Assembly (NCBI RefSeq): GCF_006494715.1
Contig: NZ_CP041151.1
Coordinates: 1,488,001 to 1,552,000 of the forward strand
Length of the DNA stretch: 64,000 bases
Direction: 5' to 3'
Origin: Shewanella sp. SNU WT4
Lineage (GTDB): Bacteria > Pseudomonadota > Gammaproteobacteria > Enterobacterales > Shewanellaceae
Shown: positions 47,598 through 55,530 of the stretch, one piece after another
Layout of the letters: every line of letters starts with the position of its first letter
How positions within the stretch are numbered: position 1 is the stretch's first letter
The notes under the pieces: generated by a model
What the model was told of the DNA's origin: nothing
What the model saw: the letters and a program-made list of their open reading frames with translations, nothing else
Databases searched by the model: none
Program-made: the position numbers and the translations under genes

Positions 47598-48266
47598 ATG
47601 AGCCAGCGTTTTTATAATGATCATGCCAGCACGCTGGCCGAGCAGTATCACTCCACCAGTTTTAGCGCTGTGCATCAAGCATGGCTCAATGTGCTTGAAC
47701 ATGTACTTATCACTGCCGGCTGTGCTCCATCATTTGGTTGTTGCTTGCTGGATTTAGGTGCTGGCGCTGGCCGCGATGCTAAGTATTTGGCCGAGCTGTC
47801 AACCAATGAGCATCCTGTGCAAGTCTATGCCATTGAACCTGCCCAAGCGTTGGCGGCTATCGGTAAGACACATACCGCATCGCTACAATGCGAGCATCCC
47901 TTGCCTGTTATTTGGTTGGATGATGCCTTGCCAACGCTTGGGCTGACTCAGGCATTGGCTATCAAGTTTGATTTGATTTTACTTAGCGCCGTATGGATGC
48001 ATATTGAGCCAAGTGATAGAAGTGATGCTCTGGCAAATCTTGCCAGCCTTCTTAAGGCGCAAGGTAAACTCATTATTAGTTTGCGCCATGGCGATAGCCC
48101 TGATGAACGAGTCATGCATCCAGTGAGTCTTGATGAATTAACTCGTCTTGGTGAGCCACTAGGTCTGCATTTGCTGCAATCTTCTGCGCTAGAGCAAGAC
48201 CAATTAGGCCGCAACCAAGTGCAATGGCAAACAGTAGTACTAACTATGGAGGGTATTAAGGCGTAA
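47598..48266 (+). CDS. Class I SAM-dependent methyltransferase paired with an HNH nuclease
   Basis: A 222-residue single-domain Rossmann methyltransferase. Motif I is CCLLDLGAGAGRDAKYLAEL (residues about 50-70), the acidic end of strand 2 is in VYAIEPAQ, and FDLILLSAVWMHI is the motif IV region. It lacks the DPPY/NPPY of adenine-N6 DNA methyltransferases and has no target-recognition domain, so it looks like a small-molecule or RNA/protein methyltransferase (methyltransferase 11/12 type). Its stop overlaps the start of the HNH gene (TAATG). That pairing is the most informative thing about it. The substrate is unknown. Confidence 0.8.
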   Translation: MSQRFYNDHASTLAEQYHSTSFSAVHQAWLNVLEHVLITAGCAPSFGCCLLDLGAGAGRDAKYLAELSTNEHPVQVYAIEPAQALAAIGKTHTASLQCEHPLPVIWLDDALPTLGLTQALAIKFDLILLSAVWMHIEPSDRSDALANLASLLKAQGKLIISLRHGDSPDERVMHPVSLDELTRLGEPLGLHLLQSSALEQDQLGRNQVQWQTVVLTMEGIKA

Positions 48267-49324
48267 TGACACAAGTAAATGCCACCAAACAGCTGGAGTT
48301 TATTGGCTACCTGCAACGGCTGTTGGTGGAAGGGGACTTTGTTGCTACCTACAAGTTTGCCTTACTGCATGCCTTGGCAGATATTTGTATCGAACGGCCA
48401 CACCTTGATGATAAGACGTTGGGAAATCGCATTAGCATAGATGAATTAGTTGAGAAATTTATCGAGCTTTACTGGCAGCATTCACTCCCTTATGGCAGCC
48501 AAGGCCCACAATCCGTAATCTTGTGGCAAAACTCGGGTAGTCAGTCTGCACTTATCAATGCCTTGGCTGAGTTTCGCCGCCAAGGGGTGAATAGCATTAC
48601 ACAGTTAAAAGGCCACCCAGATTGGCGCAAACTCATGAGTAAAACCCGCACCACCTTTAAAAATGGCCCTTTGTGGCGCTTACAATTATTGGCTGGCCAA
48701 GCTGAGTGTTTTTACTACCCGCACCATAGCGAGCAAGACCATATAGTGCTCAATCCCGGCATAGCTTATTGTTTCCGCCGTTTTCATGATTTAGTGGTGT
48801 CATTGGCGCGTAGCCATTGGCTGCAAAAGGTATGTGATTATCCTGCCAATCATCAATTGATTGGCAGCCAAGGCAACTTGTCAGAGTTTTTATTTGGAAG
48901 CGATCGCAATGCTCTTAGCAAGGCAAGGCCTGTGCTGGCAGATATTCAGTCTGGCTGCTGTTTTTACTGTCAAAAACCGCTAAACGAATCAGGTGAAGTT
49001 GATCACTTTATCCCGTGGGCGCGTTACCCAAGCGATCTTGGTCATAACTTTGTGTTAGCCCATAGCCGCTGCAACAATGCCAAGCGCGATCATTTGGCCG
49101 CAATAGTTCATCGCGACCGCTGGTTTAGCCAAAATATTATCGAACACGGCCCAAGTATCAATGCTGAACTCGGTCGTTATTTCACGTGTGACAGTTTGCG
49201 ATCTCAAGCCATTAGTACTTGGGCCTATCAACTAGCTGAACACAATAACGCCCCATTGTGGCGCGAAGGTAAAATATTTAGCGCTTTTGAATCAATAGCC
49301 ATAGATCAAAGTGGCGCTGCGTAA
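48266..49324 (+). CDS. HNH endonuclease-domain protein
   Basis: A 352-residue protein. Near residues 230-275 it has a zinc/HNH module, CCFYCQKPL...EVDHFIPWARYPSDLGHNFVLAHSRCNNAKRDH, with CxxC, the D-H of the first strand, the central N and the C..N..K helix all present. The N-terminal 220 residues (LEFIGYLQRLLVEGDFVATYKFALLHALADI) are a conserved-looking helical region I cannot name. The product should bind metal and cut nucleic acid. The start overlaps the methyltransferase stop. Neither an R-M specificity subunit nor phage genes are adjacent. Confidence 0.8.
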   Translation: MTQVNATKQLEFIGYLQRLLVEGDFVATYKFALLHALADICIERPHLDDKTLGNRISIDELVEKFIELYWQHSLPYGSQGPQSVILWQNSGSQSALINALAEFRRQGVNSITQLKGHPDWRKLMSKTRTTFKNGPLWRLQLLAGQAECFYYPHHSEQDHIVLNPGIAYCFRRFHDLVVSLARSHWLQKVCDYPANHQLIGSQGNLSEFLFGSDRNALSKARPVLADIQSGCCFYCQKPLNESGEVDHFIPWARYPSDLGHNFVLAHSRCNNAKRDHLAAIVHRDRWFSQNIIEHGPSINAELGRYFTCDSLRSQAISTWAYQLAEHNNAPLWREGKIFSAFESIAIDQSGAA

Positions 49325-49404
49325 AAATGATTATCTAGTTTCACTGCCGCTACATATAACGCAGTGACTTAATGTTTACTTATGCCATAGGTTTAATCGA
49401 GACT

Positions 49405-49483
49405 AGCATCAATCAGCATCAATCAGCATCAATCAGCATCAATCAGCATCAATCAGCATCAATCAGCATCAATCAGCATCAAT
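49405..49483. repeat. 10-bp tandem repeat, seven perfect copies plus flanking partials
   Basis: The unit AATCAGCATC occurs seven times without a mismatch (49411-49480), preceded by AGCATC and followed by AAT. It overlaps the last codons and stop of the glutathione synthase gene. Because the stop codon is made by the first copies read, gain or loss of copies would not change the protein. Confidence 0.95.
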
Positions 49484-51006
49484 GAGTCAAGTACCCCTTG
49501 GCCGCTGTGTACGCCAGCTTCATTGACCTTGGCAGATTTGCTGCGAATTAAATAGCCGGCAAAACTTGAATTTGGAACCTGGCTGGCAAGGCTTGAACTT
49601 GGCATAGTCGTCATTGGCTTAGCTGATTCTTGCGGCAAAGTACAATTTGCTAGCGCTGGCTTACCGTCAAACCACACATTAAACATTCCCATTTCTGCGA
49701 CTAAATCATGTACCACTTCAAGCTCGCCATGGCGCACCACTAAGGTTGGCGTAATACTTGGGCGCGGATGAATACGGCGCATCAATAACCATTCGGGATA
49801 ATCAGCAGGGCTTAACTGAGCGAGTTTACTTGCTATATCGGCGCCAAATAGGCAGTGACCACCGCCTTCACCTTGGTTTTTTAACACCCAAGCATCAAGT
49901 GGGGCCGAGTTTACCTCATGAATACTGTTGGCATTGATGGCTAGCATGTCACCCAATATGGGTTTGATGAATGTGGCTTGCTCCAGAGTTAAGCCAAATT
50001 CACTGAAGCTTGAAGGCGTTAAGTGCGATAACAGCATTTGCACTCGTTTGCTGGTGGCAAGTTGCTGACTGACGGTGGCATTAACGGCGACCTTATGCCT
50101 TTCTATCAATACTCGAATGGCCATAAAATCTGAGTAGTTAGCGGTCGTGTTTGGCTTAAGATAATCCTTAAACTGATAACCTGTGCGTAAATACACAGTA
50201 TCAATACTGCCGACCCCATTGAGCATTAGTCGGTGCTGCGCGCCGGTTGTGAGTTGCCCTTCAAGCTCACTAAACGTGCGGCGGATAGTGTGAATGCCTA
50301 ATTGCTGCAATGCTTGCTCGAGTAAATACTGATCAAACACATTGTCTTCATCTTGCTGCACTAGCATCAAGAATCTTGCTGGTCCGTCATCATTAAAGGC
50401 GTGTTTTATCTTGAGGGTTGCAGCGGCTATGGCACTGGCTAAGCGCTCTATGGCTGGGTTTTCAATGAGTGCTGATTTTTTAATGTGTAAAGGCTGCGCT
50501 TGCTTTAGATGTTGTGCTGAATTTTGAGTTTGGTTTTGGTTTAGCTCGACATGGCCTTGGCTAAGCAAAAATTGGTGCAACTTATGGGCCATGGCCCCAA
50601 ATGGCCCCATGCCCGCGGCTATGCTGTTGGCTTCAACCAGCCTTGGGCCAAACACTTTATCATCTAAAAAATCGCTGCGGATCACAAGTAAAGGGACGCG
50701 CTCAGGCTTAGTGCTGGCTTGATAAAGACTGCGGTGCATCTTAAGTAAGGCAGCAAAAAAGGGATCATTGGCTGCCACCGGGCTGATGGCTTGATCTAAA
50801 AAGCTATCTTGGCGTGACACCGCATCCATCAACTTCGCGATTAACTCACTAGCGGCTTGTAATTGTTGATAGTTTTCAAGACTAATACCAGTTGGCGTTA
50901 GGCTAAAAGGCACGTGGCGGGCAGTGCTAGGTGATGCTTTAAATGCCATGCCATGAGCCAGTGCCCACTTAATGGCTTCATCTTTACTTGTGGCTGACAT
51001 CTTCAT
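49459..51006 (-). CDS. Eukaryotic-type glutathione synthase
   Basis: A 515-residue ATP-grasp protein that looks like animal and plant glutathione synthetase (GSS), not bacterial GshB (about 315 residues). Matching blocks are FDQYLLEQALQQLGIHTIRRTF, TVYLRTGYQFKDYL, the ATP-site glycine triad LKNQGEGGGHCLFG (human LKPQREGGGNNLYG), and the substrate loop YLIRSKSAKVNEAGVHSGQGVLD (human [22 protein letters not shown]). It would ligate glycine to gamma-glutamylcysteine. The start may be the ATG two codons in (MSATSKDE). The C-terminus ends in the 10-bp tandem repeat. It is monocistronic. Lateral origin is inference. Confidence 0.88.
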   Translation of the reverse strand: MKMSATSKDEAIKWALAHGMAFKASPSTARHVPFSLTPTGISLENYQQLQAASELIAKLMDAVSRQDSFLDQAISPVAANDPFFAALLKMHRSLYQASTKPERVPLLVIRSDFLDDKVFGPRLVEANSIAAGMGPFGAMAHKLHQFLLSQGHVELNQNQTQNSAQHLKQAQPLHIKKSALIENPAIERLASAIAAATLKIKHAFNDDGPARFLMLVQQDEDNVFDQYLLEQALQQLGIHTIRRTFSELEGQLTTGAQHRLMLNGVGSIDTVYLRTGYQFKDYLKPNTTANYSDFMAIRVLIERHKVAVNATVSQQLATSKRVQMLLSHLTPSSFSEFGLTLEQATFIKPILGDMLAINANSIHEVNSAPLDAWVLKNQGEGGGHCLFGADIASKLAQLSPADYPEWLLMRRIHPRPSITPTLVVRHGELEVVHDLVAEMGMFNVWFDGKPALANCTLPQESAKPMTTMPSSSLASQVPNSSFAGYLIRSKSAKVNEAGVHSGQGVLDSLMLIDAD

Positions 51007-51544
51007 TGTTAATCACCTAGGGTTATCTAAGAGTCGCATAATATTAAAAATCGCACGCTGTCGCCATGGTTAACATTATGCTATGCATGGCGGCAATCCT
51101 CTGATTTTAAAGAGAGCTTTCATTTAATGTAAGCCTTCTTAATCAAACTCGTCATGCTTAATATCTGTGTTCAAGCACGCTGCGGTGTTAAGTTTTGGCT
51201 TATTAATCATTTCCAATATTATCGAATAATAGTAGTAAGTACGGTGGCTGACAATACTTTATTTCTGGAATAGCAGAATTATAGATACACTATGATAAGA
51301 CGCGCATGTCGCATGTCGCATGTCGCATGAAGTGCTGAAGTGCTGAAGTGCTGTAATGTTGCAGTGCTAAAAGTGAAACCGTCTTAGTGCCAGCGCGATT
51401 AAGCACAGGCGCACTATTACTCTGGCAAAGTGCTACACACTTAATTCTTACCGTACGCGCTTGGTATTGTGCTGCCGGATTTATGCTCGCATTACTATAG
51501 ATATTTCTGGTACTATCGAATTAACTAACTGCATAGAGTCGCTT
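51007..51544. other. 538-base region with short tandem repeats before the arsenic locus
   Basis: This gap lies between the divergent glutathione synthase and first arsR genes. It holds the dyad TATTATCGAATAATA (51217-51231), with a related TATCGAATT closer to arsR (about 51514), and adjacent 7-bp and 8-bp tandem repeats (51304-51352). No coding frame is convincing. Confidence 0.5.
51304..51352. repeat. Adjacent short tandem repeats (GCATGTC x3 and GAAGTGCT x3)
   Basis: GCATGTC is repeated three times with a partial fourth, running straight into three copies of GAAGTGCT. They are non-coding and upstream of arsR. Confidence 0.9.
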
Positions 51545-51832
51545 ATGAATATTGATAGCGCTGCTAAAGTACTGAAAGAATTAGGTCATCCTACTCGTCT
51601 GGCGCTATTTAAAATCTTAGTGAAGGGCGGCCATGAAGGCGTAGCTGTTGGCGAAATTCAGCAATTATTGCACATTCCCGGTTCTACCTTGTCGCACCAC
51701 ATTAGTGCCTTAGTGTCAGCAGGCATTATCTCGCAGCGCCGTGAAGGCAGATTACTGTATTGCGTGCCGGATTATCAGTTGCTACAAGGCTTAGTGAATT
51801 TTTTGCAGGACGAATGCTGCACTGGTAACTAA
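51545..51832 (+). CDS. ArsR-family regulator (first copy)
   Basis: A 95-residue winged-helix protein: KVLKELGHPTRLALFKILVKGG, recognition helix PGSTLSHHISALVSAGI and wing SQRREGRLLYCVP. It lacks the ELCVCEL metal motif of the second ArsR but ends DECCTGN, so a C-terminal cysteine pair could bind metal. It opens the arsenic locus. The ATG at 51545 gives the family length; the frame's upstream part is not conserved-looking. The ligand is unknown, and it could sense something other than arsenite. Confidence 0.82.
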   Translation: MNIDSAAKVLKELGHPTRLALFKILVKGGHEGVAVGEIQQLLHIPGSTLSHHISALVSAGIISQRREGRLLYCVPDYQLLQGLVNFLQDECCTGN

Positions 51833-51886
51833 GGGCGTTAGCGAGCCCATTCATTCGTTCGCGCTTTGTTTATTTATTTGGCTATA

Positions 51887-51911
51887 CACATATGTGAAAT
51901 ATCATATATTA
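51887..51911. promoter_or_regulatory. ArsR operator candidate upstream of the second arsR
   Basis: CACATATGTGAAATATCATATATTA contains the core TGAAATATCA, the reverse complement of the core TGATATTTCA found before the GAPDH gene. ArsR sites are typically AT-rich dyads with TGA..TCA cores, so the pair likely marks autoregulation and control of gapdh-arsJ. Confidence 0.65.
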
Positions 51912-52032
51912 TAACTTGGTAGTGCTTAATAGTGATTGTATTCATGCTTGCATTGATGCTTGCAAGCATAAAAGTCACGGCATTAACGGCTTAGTCTACA
52001 AAGGGATTTGTAAAAAATTAGGATTGTAATGA

Positions 52033-52380
52033 ATGATTAACCCCACTCAGTTTTTTAAATGTTTGGCTGATGACACCCGCTTACGTTGCCTGATGTTAAT
52101 CCAGCAAGAAGGCGAGCTATGCGTGTGCGAATTAACCCAAGCGCTGCAAGATACTCAGCCTAAAATATCGCGTCATTTAGCGCAGCTGCGTCAATGTGGC
52201 TTATTACTTGATAGGCGCCAAGGACAGTGGGTGTTTTATCGAGTTAATCCTGAGTTATCTAGTTGGTGCCTTAGCGTGTTAGCTGAAGCTACAGTTAATA
52301 ATGCGCTGTTTCTTAAAGATAATATTCACTCGTTGCATACTATGGGTGGTCGGCCAGATAGGATTAAATCCTGTTGCTAA
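52033..52380 (+). CDS. arsR: Arsenite-responsive repressor ArsR
   Basis: A 115-residue ArsR/SmtB regulator with the arsenite/metal motif ELCVCEL (Cys30, Cys32) at the start of the recognition helix region. The winged helix ALQDTQPKISRHLAQLRQCGLLLDRRQGQWVFYRV follows, and the C-terminus ends KSCC. Metalloid binding to the cysteines releases the protein from operator DNA. Operator-like AT-rich dyads occur before its own gene and before GAPDH. It controls the gapdh-arsJ pair about 350 bases downstream. Start ATG at 52033. Confidence 0.9.
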   Translation: MINPTQFFKCLADDTRLRCLMLIQQEGELCVCELTQALQDTQPKISRHLAQLRQCGLLLDRRQGQWVFYRVNPELSSWCLSVLAEATVNNALFLKDNIHSLHTMGGRPDRIKSCC

Positions 52381-52443
52381 TGCTGCTGACAATGGCACGC
52401 GTTATAGGCATGGCTTTCTTGGTTTTTATTGGCATGGCATGAC

Positions 52444-52481
52444 TTTGGTATGGTATGAGTTTGGTATGAGTTTGGTATGAG
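52444..52481. repeat. 11-bp tandem repeat (TTTGGTATGAG)
   Basis: Two full copies with two degenerate partial copies in front, about 3.3 copies in total, in non-coding sequence. Confidence 0.85.
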
Positions 52482-52587
52482 TTAATTGATAAAGCCCTTG
52501 TTAAAGCACCTGTTAAAGACGCTGATTAACGCGTAACTGAGTTACGCGCGATGTAATGCAGTTTTTATGTGTAAAATCTAGAGTTAA

Positions 52588-52612
52588 ACATATGATATTT
52601 CATATATTTATT
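52588..52612. promoter_or_regulatory. ArsR operator candidate before the GAPDH gene
   Basis: ACATATGATATTTCATATATTTATT contains the dyad ATATGA-TATT-TCATAT with the TGATATTTCA core shared with the site at 51887-51911. It lies about 125 bases upstream of the GAPDH start. Confidence 0.65.
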
Positions 52613-52734
52613 CTATGTTTGGAGTAAAGCCCTATTGCTTGAGCGATAGATGCTTAGCATGGCGATAAAGACTTAGCATGGCTGCGCAGTTAACTATCAG
52701 CAATGACATGTACACAGAGAGAAAGGATATAACT

Positions 52735-53748
52735 ATGACCATCAAAATTGGGATCAATGGCTTTGGGCGCATGGGACGTTTAGCGCTGCGCGCCGCATGG
52801 AATTGGCCAGAGCTGGAATTTGTACAAATTAATGATCCCGCCGGGGACGCCGCCACATTAGCGCACTTGCTAACCTTTGATTCCGTGCATGGCCGCTGGC
52901 AGCATGAAGCCAGCAGTGACGGCGATGAGATAGTGATAGCGGGTAAACGTATTATTTGCAGTCGCAATCAAGCCATAAGCGATACCGATTGGTCTGCTTG
53001 CGATGTAGTGATTGAAGCCTCGGGCAAGATGAAAACCACCGCCGTGCTGCAAGGCTATTTAGCCCAAGGCGTTAAGCGCGTAGTAGTGACAGCGCCAGTG
53101 AAAGAAGAGGGCGTATTAAATATTGTGATGGGGGTTAATCATCAACTCTATGATAAAGCCATACATCCTATAGTTACTGCCGCATCTTGTACGACTAACT
53201 GTTTGGCGCCAATCGTTAAAGTCATCCATGAAAATCTTGGCATAGTGCATGGCTCTATGACCACAATTCACGACATTACCAATACCCAAACCATATTGGA
53301 TGCGCCCCATAAAGATTTACGCCGCGCGCGCGCCTGCGGTTTAAGTTTAATTCCAACCAGTACAGGTTCAGCTACCGCCATTACCCATATTTTCCCTGAA
53401 CTTAAGGGTAAGTTAAACGGCCATGCGGTGCGTGTGCCCTTAGCTAATGCCTCACTGACCGATTGCGTATTTGAAGTGAGTCGGCCAACCACTGAGCGCG
53501 AAGTGAATCAATATTTACAAGCGGCGGCGAGCGGCGCATTGCAAGATATTCTGGGTTATGAAGAGCGGCCATTAGTATCAGTGGATTATAAAACTGACCC
53601 GCGCTCAAGCATTATTGATGCCTTATCGACCATGGTGATCAATGGCACTCAGGTCAAGTTGTATGCTTGGTACGATAACGAGTGGGGATACGCCAATCGC
53701 ACGGCTGAACTGGCCTTAATGGTTGGCCGCATGGATAAAGCTAATTAA
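52735..53748 (+). CDS. ArsJ-associated glyceraldehyde-3-phosphate dehydrogenase
   Basis: A 337-residue GAPDH with the NAD-binding start [20 protein letters not shown], the active-site SCTTNCLAP (Cys152) and [15 protein letters not shown] at the end. In arsenic loci this isozyme uses arsenate in place of phosphate to form 1-arseno-3-phosphoglycerate, which ArsJ then exports. The ATG at 52735 follows AAAGGA at good spacing. An in-frame upstream extension is not conserved-looking. arsJ starts 12 bases after the stop. Its location in an arsenic operon rather than among glycolytic genes fixes the role. Confidence 0.9.
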   Translation: MTIKIGINGFGRMGRLALRAAWNWPELEFVQINDPAGDAATLAHLLTFDSVHGRWQHEASSDGDEIVIAGKRIICSRNQAISDTDWSACDVVIEASGKMKTTAVLQGYLAQGVKRVVVTAPVKEEGVLNIVMGVNHQLYDKAIHPIVTAASCTTNCLAPIVKVIHENLGIVHGSMTTIHDITNTQTILDAPHKDLRRARACGLSLIPTSTGSATAITHIFPELKGKLNGHAVRVPLANASLTDCVFEVSRPTTEREVNQYLQAAASGALQDILGYEERPLVSVDYKTDPRSSIIDALSTMVINGTQVKLYAWYDNEWGYANRTAELALMVGRMDKAN

Positions 53749-53760
53749 CCACAGGACAAG

Positions 53761-54969
53761 ATGGCTATGTTGACGACATTATCTGCGCAAATGCGCCAAT
53801 ATTGGGTGGTTACTGGTAACTACTGGGCATTTACTCTTACTGATGGCGCGCTGCGCATGTTAGTGGTGCTCTACTTTTATGGATTAGGTTATAGCCCGCT
53901 CAACATTGCCATGTTGTTTTTGTTTTATGAGATTTTTGGGGTCATCACTAATCTCGTGGGCGGTGTACTCGGCGCCCGCATTGGTCTAAATAAGACCATG
54001 AATATTGGTTTGTTTTTGCAAATAGCTGCCCTAGCTATGCTGCTGGTGCCAACGGATATGTTAAGTCTGGTGTGGGTGATGAGCGCGCAAGCCTTATCTG
54101 GCATAGCTAAAGATCTCAATAAAATGAGCGCCAAAAGTAGCATTAAGCTGCTAGTGCCAGCGGATGCGAACGGGCAATTGTATCGCTGGGTCGCCATACT
54201 CACAGGCTCTAAAAACGCCTTAAAAGGCGTCGGCTTTTTTATGGGCGGCGCCTTACTTAGCCTCTTGGGTTTTCAATTGGCTGTGCTCACTATGGCGCTA
54301 GCATTAGTGCTGGTATGGGTATTTAGCTTAGTGAGCCTTAAGGCCGATTTAGGCAAAGCCAAACATAAGCCCAAGTTCACTGATATTTTGTCAAAGAGTC
54401 CAGCAATTAATCGCTTATCAGCAGCGCGATTATTTTTATTTGGCGCCCGCGATGTGTGGTTTGTGGTGGCGTTACCTGTGTACCTTACCGCTAATCTTGG
54501 TTGGGATCATTGGTCGGTTGGCAGTTTTTTAGCGGTTTGGGTGATGGGGTATGGTCTCATTCAAGGCTTAGCGCCGCGGATTACCGGCATGAGTCATGGA
54601 CAATTGCCTAATGGCAAGATGGCCGCTAGCTGGGCGGCGATACTCACGGCTGTGCCATTCTTGCTCGCTTTAGCGCTGATAGCTGATTTTCATGCCCGCA
54701 CCATATTACTCATAGGCCTGATGTTATTTGGCGCGCTCTTTGCCATTAATTCATCACTGCATAGCTATTTGATTGTCAATTATGCAAGCGATGATGGCGT
54801 GTCACTGGATGTCGGTTTTTATTATATGGCCAATGCCTTGGGGCGCTTAATTGGCACCTTATTATCGGGCTGGGTCTATCAAACCTCAGGCCTTGCCGCC
54901 TGTTTAGTGATTTCAGGGCTATTTACCGGTGTCGCCGCCATTATTTCCCTTAAATTGCCGCGGCAATAA
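53761..54969 (+). CDS. arsJ: Organoarsenical efflux permease ArsJ (MFS)
   Basis: A 402-residue MFS transporter with about 12 membrane segments. It starts ATLSAQ-type MLTTLSAQMRQYWVVTGNYWAFTLTDGALRMLVVLYFY and carries LSGIAKDLNKMSAKSSIK, the characteristic ArsJ loop. It exports 1-arseno-3-phosphoglycerate, which then breaks down outside to release arsenate. It is co-transcribed with the GAPDH. AGGA precedes the ATG. No arsenate reductase or ArsB is visible here, so this is a reductase-free arsenate route. Confidence 0.92.
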   Translation: MAMLTTLSAQMRQYWVVTGNYWAFTLTDGALRMLVVLYFYGLGYSPLNIAMLFLFYEIFGVITNLVGGVLGARIGLNKTMNIGLFLQIAALAMLLVPTDMLSLVWVMSAQALSGIAKDLNKMSAKSSIKLLVPADANGQLYRWVAILTGSKNALKGVGFFMGGALLSLLGFQLAVLTMALALVLVWVFSLVSLKADLGKAKHKPKFTDILSKSPAINRLSAARLFLFGARDVWFVVALPVYLTANLGWDHWSVGSFLAVWVMGYGLIQGLAPRITGMSHGQLPNGKMAASWAAILTAVPFLLALALIADFHARTILLIGLMLFGALFAINSSLHSYLIVNYASDDGVSLDVGFYYMANALGRLIGTLLSGWVYQTSGLAACLVISGLFTGVAAIISLKLPRQ

Positions 54970-55122
54970 GTCCTTGTTTGATGGCGAAACTTGATGGCTA
55001 ACTCATATCGACATGAATGCGAGTTAAGCTAATAGGCGCGAGTTATAAGTTGAAGCTAGTTACCATCAGCGAGGTCGCCAATTATTTCAGCTTGTTTTTG
55101 GCTGGCTCACCTGAGCAATAGT

Positions 55123-55530
55123 TTAGGCATCATCTTCAGGAAACCTATCCACTTCAGGTAACTCATCAATGTGCTTCATCCATTCAAGCCTTTCAGCAAC
55201 CTGCATTTGCAGTATTGGCGGCAGTGCATTTGGGTCGTCTAAGGTTGCAGATTGAATATCCACAATCCCGGGCATAACGTCGGCATTGCGATAAAACAAA
55301 CCGCTGCCACACTCTTGGCAAAAACTGCGCATAGCGGCGCCCGATGAATTAATGGTTTTGGGCTCTCCTTTTATTAATACCAGTGATGATTCATAAAATG
55401 ATGCCCAGGCCACTAGCGGCGCGCCAGCACTGCGCTGGCAATCTTTACAATGGCATAGCGCAATCAAGATTGGGCTTGCTGTCAGTTGGTATGTAATAGC
55501 GCCGCATAGGCATTGACCTTGGTAGTTCAT
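55123..55530 (-). CDS. GFA/CENP-V-type zinc protein
   Basis: A 135-residue protein of the glutathione-dependent formaldehyde-activating (GFA) family. Zinc ligands are in CLCGAITYQL (residues about 7-10) and CHCKDCQRSAGAP (residues about 36-45), plus CQECGSGLFYRNA near residue 85. The fold binds two zincs; most members have no proven activity. The ATG at 55530 follows GAGG. A longer frame from 55557 is unsupported. It stands alone. Confidence 0.85.
   Translation of the reverse strand: MNYQGQCLCGAITYQLTASPILIALCHCKDCQRSAGAPLVAWASFYESSLVLIKGEPKTINSSGAAMRSFCQECGSGLFYRNADVMPGIVDIQSATLDDPNALPPILQMQVAERLEWMKHIDELPEVDRFPEDDA

Larger units (their letters stand above)
52381..52734. other. Leader region between arsR and the GAPDH gene
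   Basis: 354 bases with an 11-bp tandem repeat (52444-52481) and the ArsR operator candidate at 52588-52612. The GAPDH promoter must lie just around or after that operator. There is no coding frame of note. Confidence 0.55.

Noticed and set aside
47598..49324. Classical restriction-modification system
   Set aside because: The methyltransferase has no DPPY/NPPY or PC motif and no target-recognition domain, so the label would overstate the evidence.
49405..49483. CRISPR-like array
   Set aside because: The 10-base units are directly adjacent with no spacers and no cas genes lie nearby, so this is a minisatellite.
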